Assembly (NCBI GenBank): GCA_051881655.1
Contig: JBJEQH010000246.1
Span: 1 to 23,314, forward strand
Reading direction: 5' to 3'
Length of the DNA stretch: 23,314 nucleotides
From: Heritagella sp051881655
GTDB taxonomy: Bacteria > Bacillota > Clostridia > Oscillospirales > Acutalibacteraceae
This document shows, piece after piece, positions 14,860 through 23,287 of this stretch. The translations under genes and the position numbers were made by a program. Every line of letters begins with the position of its first letter. Position 1 is the first letter of the stretch. The notes under the pieces are model-generated. The model searched no databases, was not told where the DNA came from, and saw only the letters and a program-made list of their open reading frames with translations.

Positions 14860-16328
14860 AGCTGTGGCAGAAAGTTTTTCTCTGTACGCTGGCACTGGTG
14901 ATGCTGGCGGTGGATATTGCCTCTTCCGTGATCCTGCAGCAGAGCATTGCCGCGACGATTTCGTCGGAGGAGCAGGCCGCCGTGCGGGAAAATACGCTTT
15001 TGTGCGTGAACATCTCCAATAATGTCGCCTATAAACAGCTGCGGGAAGACCGGATCCAGCTGAACCGCGAGCAGATCAATGAAGTGGTGGATGAACTGGT
15101 TCGATCCCAGAGCACCAGCGGGACAGATTTGTATGTCTATTTGGGGGAGGAACTGGTTTCGAATAACGGACAGACGGACGCTCTGCGCCTGCTGCCGGAG
15201 GACTATCGGCCGCAGGTAGAGGAGAGCTCGGGCTGTCTGACGGTAACGGTCGAATCAGAGACGGGAAACCACTTTCTTTTTGCGGGCTCCGCGCTCCGGC
15301 TGGGGAATTCTCAGTATTGTCTGTATACCTGTAAGGATATGACCGAGGTATACAACCGATTTGATGAACAGTGGAATTTTGTGAAAATTATCAGCCTGAT
15401 CTGCTCGGTCATCACCGCGGTACTTTTGCTGGGGATTGTCTATTTCCTGTTGGCGCCTCTGGATCGTGTAAATCGTATGCTGCGGAAAATGGCAGAGGGC
15501 GACTATTCTCTGCGCCTTTCGGAAAAAGGCTCGACAGAACTGCGGGAGTTGTCCGGAAATATCAATCTGATGGCGGCCTCCGTGGAGGAGAATGTGAATG
15601 AAATCCAGCAGATTGCCGATGGACGGAAGATGTTTATTGATTCACTGGCGCATGAGATGAAAACCCCGCTCACTTCGATTCTGGGGTTTGCCGATATTCT
15701 GCGGATTAAGCGGGAAGTAACACCCGAGCAGCGCCAGGAATACGCCGGAATTATCGTGGAGGAAGCCCGGCGTCTGCGTGGGTTATCCGGAAAGCTGATG
15801 GAGCTGGCTGTCATGCACCACACGGCCATGGATATTGAGGAATTGCCGGTGGCAGGTTTCTTTGAGGAAATCCATCTGGCGGTTACTCCGGTTTTGGAAA
15901 AAAGAGGGCAGAAGCTGCAGATTTTCTGTGGGCAGGAAGTGGTGCAGGGGGACAAAGAACTGCTGAAATCCCTGTTTTTTAATCTGATTGATAATGCGGC
16001 CAAGGCCTCACCGGAGGAATCGGAGATTACGCTTTCTGCCCGGCTGACCAGAGAGAAGGACGGCGAGTGGATTTGCTGTACCGTGGAGGACCACGGGATC
16101 GGGATGAGTGAAGAAGCTGTGCGCCGGGCGACCGAGCCCTTCTATATGGAGGATAAGTCACGTTCCCGTAAAAAAGGGGGAGCCGGGCTTGGACTGGCCC
16201 TGTGCAGTGAGATTTTGCAGGTGCACGGAGGAAAGCTGTCGATTATCAGTCAAAAAGGAGAGGGAACGAAGGTTCATGTTTTCCTGCCAAAGGAGGGAAT
16301 TCCCCATGAAACACAGGCATCTGGCTGA
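14856..16328 (+). CDS. Membrane sensor histidine kinase
   Basis: The 490-aa product has two membrane segments (about 8-28 and 176-200) enclosing an extracytoplasmic sensor domain of about 145 residues. A HAMP linker follows (about 200-253), then the dimerisation/phospho-acceptor domain with His266 in SLAHEMKTPLTSI. The ATP-binding domain carries the N box LIDNAAKA, DHGIGM and GGAGLGLAL. It autophosphorylates and passes phosphate to the upstream-encoded regulator. The sensor domain does not suggest a signal to me. Its 3' end overlaps the next gene by 23 nt, so translation of the membrane protein is probably coupled. Confidence 0.94.
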   Translation: MKLWQKVFLCTLALVMLAVDIASSVILQQSIAATISSEEQAAVRENTLLCVNISNNVAYKQLREDRIQLNREQINEVVDELVRSQSTSGTDLYVYLGEELVSNNGQTDALRLLPEDYRPQVEESSGCLTVTVESETGNHFLFAGSALRLGNSQYCLYTCKDMTEVYNRFDEQWNFVKIISLICSVITAVLLLGIVYFLLAPLDRVNRMLRKMAEGDYSLRLSEKGSTELRELSGNINLMAASVEENVNEIQQIADGRKMFIDSLAHEMKTPLTSILGFADILRIKREVTPEQRQEYAGIIVEEARRLRGLSGKLMELAVMHHTAMDIEELPVAGFFEEIHLAVTPVLEKRGQKLQIFCGQEVVQGDKELLKSLFFNLIDNAAKASPEESEITLSARLTREKDGEWICCTVEDHGIGMSEEAVRRATEPFYMEDKSRSRKKGGAGLGLALCSEILQVHGGKLSIISQKGEGTKVHVFLPKEGIPHETQASG

Positions 16329-17346
16329 GCGGCCGCGGGCACAGGAACAACAGAATATCTGGAAAAACGGGCTGGTGGTCCTGCTGACCCTGGCGATCCT
16401 TCTGGGGGGATGGTTTGGACTGGATCTGCTGCGCAATGATATGGGAGCTTCCATTGGGACCGTTCATACCTATGAAAAAACAGCCGCGGCTGGGGATATC
16501 ATTGAAAATGAGGGGAATCAGCTGAATCTGTTTCCGTTTAATCAGTTCCGGGAGGAAGACCGTGCTCTCTACGGGGAATATGAACAGCAAAATGACAGCG
16601 CCATACTGTCATTGAAAAATGTCTGCAGTTTTCTGGAAAATTTGTTTATGAAAATGGAAGAGGCCTCGTATTATCTGGTAGAGGCAGATTGGAATCAGTA
16701 TCTCTTTTTCGATACGCTTTCAGGCGTGATTTATGCGCAGGATATGCCGGTGAAAGTGTATGATTATGGAGCAAATGAGGAAGTGGAAGGAAAGCTGAGC
16801 ATTGCACTGAGCAACAGTCTGGATTACGTGTACTTCTACCATTTCTGCAGGGATACTGATCAGGTTCTGTCGGCACAAAGTGTGGTGGCAGGAACGGAGA
16901 AACTGCAGGAAACAAACAAAAAATCCCAGGATGTGATTACCGCCTGCGGCGAAGCCCTCGCCTCGTCAGAATTTTATGTCAGGCAGGAGGATCTGATCAT
17001 TCAAAACGAAAATGATGGGGACGATTCGCAGGAAGCCGAGGCGGAGAAGCCGGATTATGCGGCTATCCGTGCTTTTATGTTCTATCGTGGGATTTCGTCG
17101 GAAGTCCCCTTCCAGCGCTTTTTATATGCGTTGGGGACAGCGGAAATCGACGAAGAAGGGCAAAATATTCTGGGACAGCGATTTCCGGTGGCCTACGATC
17201 AACTGTGCGGTATGTGCTACTGGTATGTGAACGACTATACTACTATGACTGCGGGGAATGAAATTCTGATGGTTTATGCCGACGGCAGTTTTCTGCTGTT
17301 TTACGATCCTGTGCAGGAGCGTTTTACGGGATTCGGAGTCCGGTAA
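16306..17346 (+). CDS. Single-pass membrane protein in the two-component cluster
   Basis: The 346-aa product was not recognised as a known family. A cytoplasmic N-terminus of about 20 residues is followed by one membrane segment (about 22-41). The rest, about 300 residues, would lie outside the cell. There is an acidic stretch (NENDGDDSQEAEAE, roughly 230-245) in the middle. The start at 16306 is set by AGGAGG 9 nt upstream. Overlap with the kinase gene by 23 nt indicates a shared function. The topology is like that of YycH/YycI-type accessory proteins that modulate an adjacent kinase, but I see no sequence match to claim that family. Confidence 0.8.
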   Translation: MKHRHLAERPRAQEQQNIWKNGLVVLLTLAILLGGWFGLDLLRNDMGASIGTVHTYEKTAAAGDIIENEGNQLNLFPFNQFREEDRALYGEYEQQNDSAILSLKNVCSFLENLFMKMEEASYYLVEADWNQYLFFDTLSGVIYAQDMPVKVYDYGANEEVEGKLSIALSNSLDYVYFYHFCRDTDQVLSAQSVVAGTEKLQETNKKSQDVITACGEALASSEFYVRQEDLIIQNENDGDDSQEAEAEKPDYAAIRAFMFYRGISSEVPFQRFLYALGTAEIDEEGQNILGQRFPVAYDQLCGMCYWYVNDYTTMTAGNEILMVYADGSFLLFYDPVQERFTGFGVR

Positions 17347-17451
17347 AAAATTTGCTTTTTCTTTGGTTGATTTTACGAGATTTTTCCCTTTTTATGCAGA
17401 CTTTTTGTGACCGGTTCGTTTATGCTTTCTGTGGAAGGCAGGCGAAACGGA

Positions 17452-18270
17452 ATGCGAAAACGGCGGAGAAAAAAAGTAAACCGGGGAAAAGTTCTTTTCC
17501 TTTTGTTTGCAGGATTGGCTTCTGGTTTATGGTTGCTGGAAACAATGAAGAATATGCCTCCTGTTTTGGAGCTGGGCGCAGAGGCTTTGGATGCGGCCAA
17601 TTTTCTGCAGACAGGAGAGAAAGAAACCGGAGGGTACTATATGCAGGATACCCGAGGCGGCCTTTCCGGGCAGGTGCCCTATATCAATCAACTGGTGGAC
17701 TATCCCACCGGCTGCGAGAGTGTCAGTGCCGTGATGCTGCTGCAGGCGTGGGGTGTGGATATCACAGTTGAATCCTTTATTGATGAATACCTTCCTCTCG
17801 GCCCTGTCCCAGAGGAAGGGGCGGATGGCCGGATTTATGGGGGAGACCCCTCGGTGGTTTTTCTCGGCTCTCCCTATGACGGGGATGCCTATGGCTGTTA
17901 TCGGCCGGTCATTCAGAAAGCGATGGAAAAAGTGCTGCAGGACCGGGGCTGTTCCCTCACGGTGCAGGCGCCGCAGGTTTCCTCGCTGTCGCAGGTATGC
18001 GATCTCACCCTGGAAAAAGGGATCCCGGCGGTGATCTGGGTGACCAGCGGAATGCGCGATTGCTTCCAGGGCCAAACCTGGATTCTCCCTGATGGGAGTG
18101 AATTTACCTGGACTGCCCCGGAGCACTGTGTGGTGCTGGTAGGGGAGGACGAAAAATACTACTATGTGCATGACCCCCAGGTGGGGGCGGATGTTCCTTA
18201 TAGGAAAGAGGATTGCGAAAGGGCGTTTGAGGCTTTGTCCTGCCAGGTGTTGTATCTGGAAGTACAGTGA
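17452..18270 (+). CDS. C39-like cysteine peptidase, membrane-anchored
   Basis: The 272-aa product starts with a very basic end (MRKRRRKK) and one hydrophobic segment (about 14-29), so it is anchored or secreted. The remainder fits the C39-like (YvpB/Peptidase_C39_2) family. Cys88 in PTGCESVS is the nucleophile, His225 in APEHCVVLVG and Asp241 in HDPQVG complete a triad, and Gln80 is placed for the oxyanion hole. All key residues are intact. The start is uncertain. ATG at 17452 has GGAAGG 13 nt upstream, while ATG at 17422 and GTG at 17407 lack sites. It is 105 nt after the membrane-protein gene with no terminator between, so it probably belongs to the same unit. The substrate is unknown. Confidence 0.85.
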   Translation: MRKRRRKKVNRGKVLFLLFAGLASGLWLLETMKNMPPVLELGAEALDAANFLQTGEKETGGYYMQDTRGGLSGQVPYINQLVDYPTGCESVSAVMLLQAWGVDITVESFIDEYLPLGPVPEEGADGRIYGGDPSVVFLGSPYDGDAYGCYRPVIQKAMEKVLQDRGCSLTVQAPQVSSLSQVCDLTLEKGIPAVIWVTSGMRDCFQGQTWILPDGSEFTWTAPEHCVVLVGEDEKYYYVHDPQVGADVPYRKEDCERAFEALSCQVLYLEVQ

Positions 18271-18307
18271 AGCCGGGTACGCCAGATTTTGGAGGAGGGG
18301 GAGAGAA

Positions 18308-19057
18308 ATGCGTCGGAATTTGTTTGCAGGCTTTTGGTATCTTTTTGTCCTTTGCCTGATTTTGACCGGCTGCTCTGGGCAGCCGCCGGTTTCTTCCCAG
18401 GATCTGATTTCTTCCCAGGACTCGGTTTCCTCTGACGCACCTGTTTCCCATTCTCCGGAGGACCGGGATTATACGGTATCCGTTGAGAAAGCGTTTTCTC
18501 CGCCCGATACCCATACGGAGGTTCTGGAGGTGCCTTCAAAGGCCCAGTATGCTTACCCGCCGGATTTTAAGGAGCAGATGCGCATTTCGGACAGTGTGAT
18601 AAGGGGAGAGGTGATGGATATAACGTTTACCTGCTTTCAGGGGATCGCCTGGATCAAGGCGGATATCCGGGTTACCGGCTCTCTAAAGGGATCCTTTGCC
18701 GAAAATGACAGGGTTTCCGTGTTTATGCTGGGTGGCTATATTCCGCTGCAGGAGCACATCGCATATGATGATGATGCTTTTCGGTTTCACGATATGACCG
18801 AGGAGCAAATTGAAAAAACGGTTTTAAAGGAAACGGTGGACGGAGAGGACTTTCTATCCATAGGGCAGGATTTGATCCTGTGCATCGTGCCGACAATCGA
18901 TGGCAGCCCTCTGCCGGAGGGAGCTTACGAGCGGATCTCCCCGGCCGGGCAACTGACAGCCGAGGAAAATGGCCGCTTTGTTCAGAGAATCTGGGACGAA
19001 GGAACCGTAATAAGAAAAAGCTATTCCTATGAGGAAATCGAGGAATGGATCCAGTAA
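18308..19057 (+). CDS. Putative lipoprotein of the two-component cluster
   Basis: The 249-aa product has a signal peptide ending in the lipobox LTGC, with Cys22 as the lipidated residue. A Ser-rich linker with a repeated SSQD motif (about 28-42) follows. The rest is a predicted mixed alpha/beta extracytoplasmic domain with no family I recognise. Ribosome site GGAGGAGGGGG lies just before the ATG at 18308. A longer upstream in-frame reading would run into the peptidase gene and is rejected. It is 37 nt after the peptidase gene and is the last gene before a bidirectional terminator. Confidence 0.82.
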   Translation: MRRNLFAGFWYLFVLCLILTGCSGQPPVSSQDLISSQDSVSSDAPVSHSPEDRDYTVSVEKAFSPPDTHTEVLEVPSKAQYAYPPDFKEQMRISDSVIRGEVMDITFTCFQGIAWIKADIRVTGSLKGSFAENDRVSVFMLGGYIPLQEHIAYDDDAFRFHDMTEEQIEKTVLKETVDGEDFLSIGQDLILCIVPTIDGSPLPEGAYERISPAGQLTAEENGRFVQRIWDEGTVIRKSYSYEEIEEWIQ

Positions 19058-19107
19058 AAAACGTGTCCCGCTTATCATCAAACGAGATAAGCGGGACACA
19101 TTTTTTT
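19056..19107. terminator. Bidirectional Rho-independent terminator
   Basis: A perfect 14-bp stem (19063-19076 with 19086-19099) has T7 on the plus side (19101-19107) and an A6 block before it (19056-19061), which gives T6 on the minus strand. It serves the two-component cluster and the convergent DUF1643 gene. Confidence 0.93.
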
Positions 19108-19125
19108 ATATTCCGTTTTGCTGGC

Positions 19126-19800
19126 CTATCCATGGACGGCGGCCGGCCTTTTGCGGCCTGTTTCCTTTGCTCGCAGCAGCTGCTGCTCCATATACAGCTC
19201 CACCGGGAAATCCTCCACCTGCGTATCCTTTCGCAGATACAGCGGATGATGGGGGTGCCCCGCTTTGGAAACGGCCCCGGCCTTCACCCACCGGGCCTGA
19301 TACCGGCGGCCGATTTCGGCCATGTCCTGTACGCAGGAGAATAAGTAGGGGCGCTTTTCGATCACAGCTCCCCAGGCGGCCCAAATGGTCGGCCGGAAGG
19401 GAGGGGCATACCGGGACAGCAGGTAGGAAAAGGCCCGCATATTCTCCCGGTGCAGCATCTCATTGCGCATCGTATCCATATCATCAGGGCGGGTGGCCCG
19501 CTGGGCATAGACATTGAACATCAGAAAGCTGTCATAGCCGTTAAACTGCGCAATGCGCTGTACGGATTTCAGGGTGTTGTCCAGGTTTCCGGGAACGGCA
19601 GTCGAGGGGTTTACCCCGATACAGATCAGGGGATTCTGCCCCCGGGTGCCCAGAATGTACCGGTATTCCTCATAATGGTCGGGAATATACAGCCAGGCCT
19701 CCCGGTCATAGTCCGGATCCTCCCGCCCCTGCGCCTGCAGGCGGGCCTCTTCAAAGGAAAGAATGGAGAGCAGGCTGGTCTCACTTTTGGGAATATGCAT
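19126..19800 (-). CDS. DUF1643 family protein
   Basis: The 224-aa product matches DUF1643, an uncharacterised cytoplasmic family. Typical blocks are CIGVNPSTA (about 60-68), a central MFNVYAQRAT (about 94-103) and AAWG (about 141-144), followed by GHPHHPLYLR. The start follows GAAAGGAGAG on the minus strand. It begins 14 nt after the MFS gene and ends at the bidirectional terminator, so it is the last gene of a three-gene unit. The biochemical function is unknown. I see no mobile element around it. Confidence 0.88.
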   Translation of the reverse strand: MHIPKSETSLLSILSFEEARLQAQGREDPDYDREAWLYIPDHYEEYRYILGTRGQNPLICIGVNPSTAVPGNLDNTLKSVQRIAQFNGYDSFLMFNVYAQRATRPDDMDTMRNEMLHRENMRAFSYLLSRYAPPFRPTIWAAWGAVIEKRPYLFSCVQDMAEIGRRYQARWVKAGAVSKAGHPHHPLYLRKDTQVEDFPVELYMEQQLLRAKETGRKRPAAVHG

Positions 19801-19813
19801 GAAAACTCTCCTT

Positions 19814-21064
19814 TCAGGAACGGCTCTTATCCAGGGTTTTGATCTCCCGGGAGAAGAAGAGAACTGCCATCGTCAACAGGGCCATGAGTATATTGATCCA
19901 GAAGGGCAGCGACCGATCCAGGGAGGAGAGAAAACCGAGGAGATAGCTGATCGGCGAGGAAAGGGCAATGGTCACCATAGTCAGGACGGCCGTGACCCGG
20001 GCCCGCTCCTTCGGATCGGTAAATTCGGCAGCCAGGGCGCTTTTGCGCGGAGCGATCAGCGCCAGGGATACGGCATAGAAAAAATAGAAGACGAATAAAA
20101 GCCACAGCCCCCAGCCGCTGCCGGCCAACAAAAGCCCGTTGGAGAACAGAAACAGCCCAAAGCCCGCCAGCATTATCGGCCGGTAGGGCAGTTTTCCCAG
20201 CTTTCCCTGTACCGTCAGCATCAAAATCAGGATGGTGCCCGCCTGGATACACGAGAAAACCGACAGCATATTCTCCTGGATGGGCTGGCTCTCGGTCACA
20301 TACAGCGGCAGAAATGTGTTCATCACCGTGTTGGTGACCTGAAAAGAGAACAGAATGAAAAAGGCCAGCAGCATCCGGTGGGAACCGAGGATTTTGCGCA
20401 GTACCCCGCCGTAACCGGCCAGCATGGCCCGAAAGGAGAGGCCCCGGGTCTCTTGGCGGCGGATAGCGCCCTGCCGGGTTTCCCGGGAGAGAATGTACAG
20501 CAAAATGGCCTTGAATGTCATAAAGACAAAAGCAAACAGGTACAGCCCGCGGACCACTAGATCGAACTCGTACTCCTCCATCAGAAAGTAAGAGATAGGG
20601 GAGAGGAAAACCGCCAGCTTTCCGCTGATTTCGATCCAGCTGTAGGCATACACCAGCCCGCCCGGTTCGCAGTCCTCCACCAGCAGAGCCGTCCACGACA
20701 AAATGGAGACCTGCCAGATGGCATTGAAGGCAGAGGCCAGCAGGAACCAGATAAAATCGTGAGCAAAAAACCAGATCAGGCAGGGGATGGACCAACCGGC
20801 GAGCTCGGAGACAAAAGCCGTGATCCGGCGCCCCCATTTGTCGGTCAGAATCCCACCGATCAGGCAGAAGAACACCTGAAAAATCATGCTGACCGACAAA
20901 ATCAGGCCGATTTGGGTGTCGCTGCAGCCGTTCCGGCTTAAAAACAGGGAGGCAAAGGGCGTTACCAGCGCATGGGGAATGGCCCAGAATGGCTCGCAGA
21001 GGATGCAGGCTTTGGGGTTCCCTCTGGTGTGATGAAGATAGTCAATCATGGGAAGGTGCTTCAT
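19814..21064 (-). CDS. Major facilitator superfamily transporter
   Basis: The 416-aa product has about twelve membrane segments in two halves. The MFS motif A variant GGILTDKWGRRIT is at about 70-82, between the second and third segments. A charged cytoplasmic loop (SRETRQGAIRRQETRG, about 195-210) divides the halves. The start follows GGAGTG. It lies 39 nt after the isochorismatase-family gene and just before DUF1643, all on the minus strand. The substrate and direction cannot be inferred. Confidence 0.9.
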   Translation of the reverse strand: MKHLPMIDYLHHTRGNPKACILCEPFWAIPHALVTPFASLFLSRNGCSDTQIGLILSVSMIFQVFFCLIGGILTDKWGRRITAFVSELAGWSIPCLIWFFAHDFIWFLLASAFNAIWQVSILSWTALLVEDCEPGGLVYAYSWIEISGKLAVFLSPISYFLMEEYEFDLVVRGLYLFAFVFMTFKAILLYILSRETRQGAIRRQETRGLSFRAMLAGYGGVLRKILGSHRMLLAFFILFSFQVTNTVMNTFLPLYVTESQPIQENMLSVFSCIQAGTILILMLTVQGKLGKLPYRPIMLAGFGLFLFSNGLLLAGSGWGLWLLFVFYFFYAVSLALIAPRKSALAAEFTDPKERARVTAVLTMVTIALSSPISYLLGFLSSLDRSLPFWINILMALLTMAVLFFSREIKTLDKSRS

Positions 21065-21103
21065 AAGGGGACACTCCTTCGATAGGATCGGGAAAAGGGG
21101 AGA

Positions 21104-21766
21104 TCAGAGCAGTTTTTCCCGGGAGATTTCCTGCCGGACCTGACAAACCCGGTCGGGAACATCCCGCAGTCCATTCTGCAGAAAATCGGAGAGAGGCAGC
21201 AGCACGGCGCCGGCCGCTTCCATATCCCGCAGGTTGGCGCACTGGATTTCCCCGGTCTGGGAAGAACAGCACTCGGGAAGAATGACGGTATTGTAGTCGA
21301 GGGAAAGCGCATCGTAACAGGTGGTGCGGATGCAGTTGGGGGTAGTGGTGCCGGTAAGCAGGACCGTATCAATTCCCAGCCGCCGCAGAATCAGGTCCAG
21401 CGGTGTCGCAAAGAAGGCGGAAAAGCGGGGCTTTACCAGAATATAGTCCCCCTCCTGCGGCTGCAGTTCCGGGGGAAACTCCTCGGAGATCGGTCCATGG
21501 CTGCCGGGGGTCATGGCAGATCCCCCTTCTTTCCAGGAGGAATAGCGGGCAAACTCCACATCGCTCCCATTCGGCCGGTACTGCCGCTTGATGAAAAAAA
21601 CGGGGATACCGATTTGCCGTGCCTTTTTGGCGGCGGCGGCACAATCGGGAAGGGTGGCGGCCGCCATTTGAATGCACTGGGCCGACATCGGGTTGAGAAA
21701 ACCGTTTTGCATATCAATGATCAACAGGGCCGACCGCTCCGGCCGGCAGGGAGAAGAAGAAATCAT
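21104..21766 (-). CDS. Isochorismatase-family cysteine hydrolase
   Basis: The 220-aa product belongs to the isochorismatase-like hydrolases (nicotinamidase, N-carbamoylsarcosine amidase and relatives). The catalytic triad is visible as Asp18 in IDMQNGF, Lys112 in LVKPRFSAFF and Cys145 in TTPNCIRTT, with the preceding Gly/Thr run forming the usual cis-peptide site. Cysteine at 145 fits amide or carbamoyl hydrolysis rather than true isochorismate cleavage. The GSDVEFARYSSW segment lacks an obvious nicotinamidase zinc-site signature, so the substrate is open. It is the first gene of the unit with an MFS transporter, which might carry its substrate or product. Confidence 0.9.
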   Translation of the reverse strand: MISSSPCRPERSALLIIDMQNGFLNPMSAQCIQMAAATLPDCAAAAKKARQIGIPVFFIKRQYRPNGSDVEFARYSSWKEGGSAMTPGSHGPISEEFPPELQPQEGDYILVKPRFSAFFATPLDLILRRLGIDTVLLTGTTTPNCIRTTCYDALSLDYNTVILPECCSSQTGEIQCANLRDMEAAGAVLLPLSDFLQNGLRDVPDRVCQVRQEISREKLL

Positions 21767-21799
21767 GCCGTTTTACCTCGTTTTCATAAAACTTCTCTC

Positions 21800-21828
21800 A
21801 TTATACCGTGAAGGGGGAAAAGCGGCAA
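21800..21828 (-). promoter_or_regulatory. SigA-type promoter for the isochorismatase-MFS-DUF1643 unit
   Basis: On the minus strand TTGCCG (21823-21828) and TATAAT (21800-21805) are 17 bp apart, 33 bp before the start codon. Confidence 0.7.
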
Positions 21829-21853
21829 GACCGATTCCCGCCTCCAGGGGCAC

Positions 21854-21887
21854 AAAAAATCCTCTGCCGCATTGGCAGCGGCAGAGG
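21854..21887 (-). terminator. Rho-independent terminator of rodA
   Basis: A perfect 10-bp GC-rich stem (21861-21870 with 21878-21887) with a 7-nt loop is followed on the minus strand by six T residues (21854-21859). It sits 23 nt beyond the rodA stop and just before the next minus-strand promoter. Confidence 0.9.
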
Positions 21888-21910
21888 ACCGGTTTTATCA
21901 GGGGCGTTTT

Positions 21911-23065
21911 TTACAGGCGGCGCAGGTTCAGGCCGGAGACATCCTTGTGATGGCGGAAAACGTTCTGCACCAGTCCGTAGCCCAGATACAGACACATGGC
22001 GGAGGAACCGCCGCCGCTGAAGAAGGGAAGGGTAACACCCATCACCGGCAGCAGCGCCAGGCACATGCCGATGTTGAAAACCGTCTGTGAGGCAATCAGC
22101 CCGAAAAAACCGGCGCAGATGCAGCGCCCCAGTATATCCTTGCTTTTTAAAGAGACGTGCAGAACCCGTACCATCAGGAAGAAGAGCAGTGCCAGAATGA
22201 GCAGGCAGCCCACAAAGCCCAATTCTTCTCCCGCAACGGAGAAGATAAAGTCGCTCTGCTGGAAGGTCACGCTGTTATTCTCTACCCGGGGCCCCTGGAA
22301 AAGGCCGCGGCCCCAAAACTGGCCGGAGCCAATGGAAATACGCGCCTGGTACTGCTGATACCCATCTCCCCGCGAGACAACCGGGTCATCCAGATTGTAG
22401 ACGGCGGTAAAACGGGCCTTCTGGTAATCACTCAGCACAAACTGCCACAAAATCGGGATGGCCACCACCGCGGCGAGGAACAGCCACAGAAAATACCGCT
22501 TACGGATACCGGCGGCCCAGCTCATGCACAGGAACATGAAGAAAAAGATGACAGCCGCCCCGTCATCCCCCTGCAGATGGCACAGCCCCATGGGAATCAG
22601 GGCATGGACAAACAGCAGAAGGACCATGGAAAAGCGGTCCTGCATCCCGCGGGAACAGAGGACATCCAGGTGCTTGGAGAAGGTGAGCATAAAGGCAATT
22701 TTGACCAGCTCGGAGGACTGAAAGGTTTTTCCGCCGATGCTGATCCAGGCTTTGGCATTTACGCCGCCCTCGTTGACAATCGAGATGCCGAAAACCATGG
22801 TGTACAGCATCAGAAAAATACTGAATCCGGCGACCAGATACCAGAAATTGCCCAGGGTGTGATAGTCAATCAGGGTTAAAAACCAGGCGCCCACAAAGCC
22901 GAGGACAATGGCAAACAGCTGGGTGGTAAAATAATTGGCAGTGGTTGCCCGGGAGACACTTTTCAGCAGAACAAGGCTGTATACGGACACGGCAGCGACC
23001 AGCGCAAACAAAAGATAGTCCACGTGACGCAGATACAGCCATACGCGGTTCAGAAATCGGGACAT
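21911..23065 (-). CDS. rodA: RodA/FtsW/SpoVE family peptidoglycan polymerase
   Basis: The 384-aa SEDS protein polymerises lipid II into glycan strands with a class B penicillin-binding protein partner. About ten membrane segments are visible. GGVNAKAWISIGG (100-112) and GSGQFWGRG, then Asp272 in SDFIFSVAGEELG (the catalytic aspartate region of SEDS proteins), and LPFFSGGGSS near the C-terminus, are all diagnostic. The start at 23065 follows GAGGTG. A nearby ATG at 23069 is in another frame. Length favours RodA, but SpoVE or FtsW roles cannot be excluded, since the gene stands alone with its own promoter and terminator and no PBP gene is adjacent. Confidence 0.92.
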   Translation of the reverse strand: MSRFLNRVWLYLRHVDYLLFALVAAVSVYSLVLLKSVSRATTANYFTTQLFAIVLGFVGAWFLTLIDYHTLGNFWYLVAGFSIFLMLYTMVFGISIVNEGGVNAKAWISIGGKTFQSSELVKIAFMLTFSKHLDVLCSRGMQDRFSMVLLLFVHALIPMGLCHLQGDDGAAVIFFFMFLCMSWAAGIRKRYFLWLFLAAVVAIPILWQFVLSDYQKARFTAVYNLDDPVVSRGDGYQQYQARISIGSGQFWGRGLFQGPRVENNSVTFQQSDFIFSVAGEELGFVGCLLILALLFFLMVRVLHVSLKSKDILGRCICAGFFGLIASQTVFNIGMCLALLPVMGVTLPFFSGGGSSAMCLYLGYGLVQNVFRHHKDVSGLNLRRL

Positions 23066-23114
23066 ACATTCACCTCGCTACGGGAAACATACAAAAAGTT
23101 GCTCAATGGTATTT

Positions 23115-23143
23115 AGTATACCACATCCGGCGGACAGCATCAA
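23115..23143 (-). promoter_or_regulatory. SigA-type promoter for rodA
   Basis: On the minus strand TTGATG (23138-23143) and TATACT (23115-23120) are 17 bp apart, about 50 bp upstream of the rodA start. Confidence 0.7.
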
Positions 23144-23220
23144 CGAAAACCCGCCCAAAAACCCCGCAAAGGTTTTGCAAAAACATGGCAAATAGTGAGA
23201 ATTTGGGAAAAAAGGGGGAT

Positions 23221-23255
23221 ATACCTTTCTTCTTGTGAAAAAGGTATGGTATAAT
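23221..23255 (+). promoter_or_regulatory. Extended -10 promoter with an inverted repeat, for fhs
   Basis: TGGTATAAT (23247-23255) is an extended -10. No good -35 is seen at 16-18 bp. ATACCTTT (23221-23228) and AAAGGTAT (23240-23247) form a perfect 8-bp inverted repeat with an 11-bp spacer. It occupies the -35 and spacer region and abuts the -10, the usual place for a repressor site. Confidence 0.5.
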
Positions 23256-23287
23256 AAATCAAAATTGGATGCATGAGGTGATCAATT

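Noticed and set aside
17347..17451. T-rich gap before the C39 peptidase as terminator or promoter
   Set aside because: T runs are present but without a stem, and the best -35/-10 candidate is poor. A weak internal promoter remains possible.
19827..20837. 336-codon minus-strand frame within the MFS gene in another frame
   Set aside because: It overlaps fully on the same strand as a clear transporter gene and has no family match.
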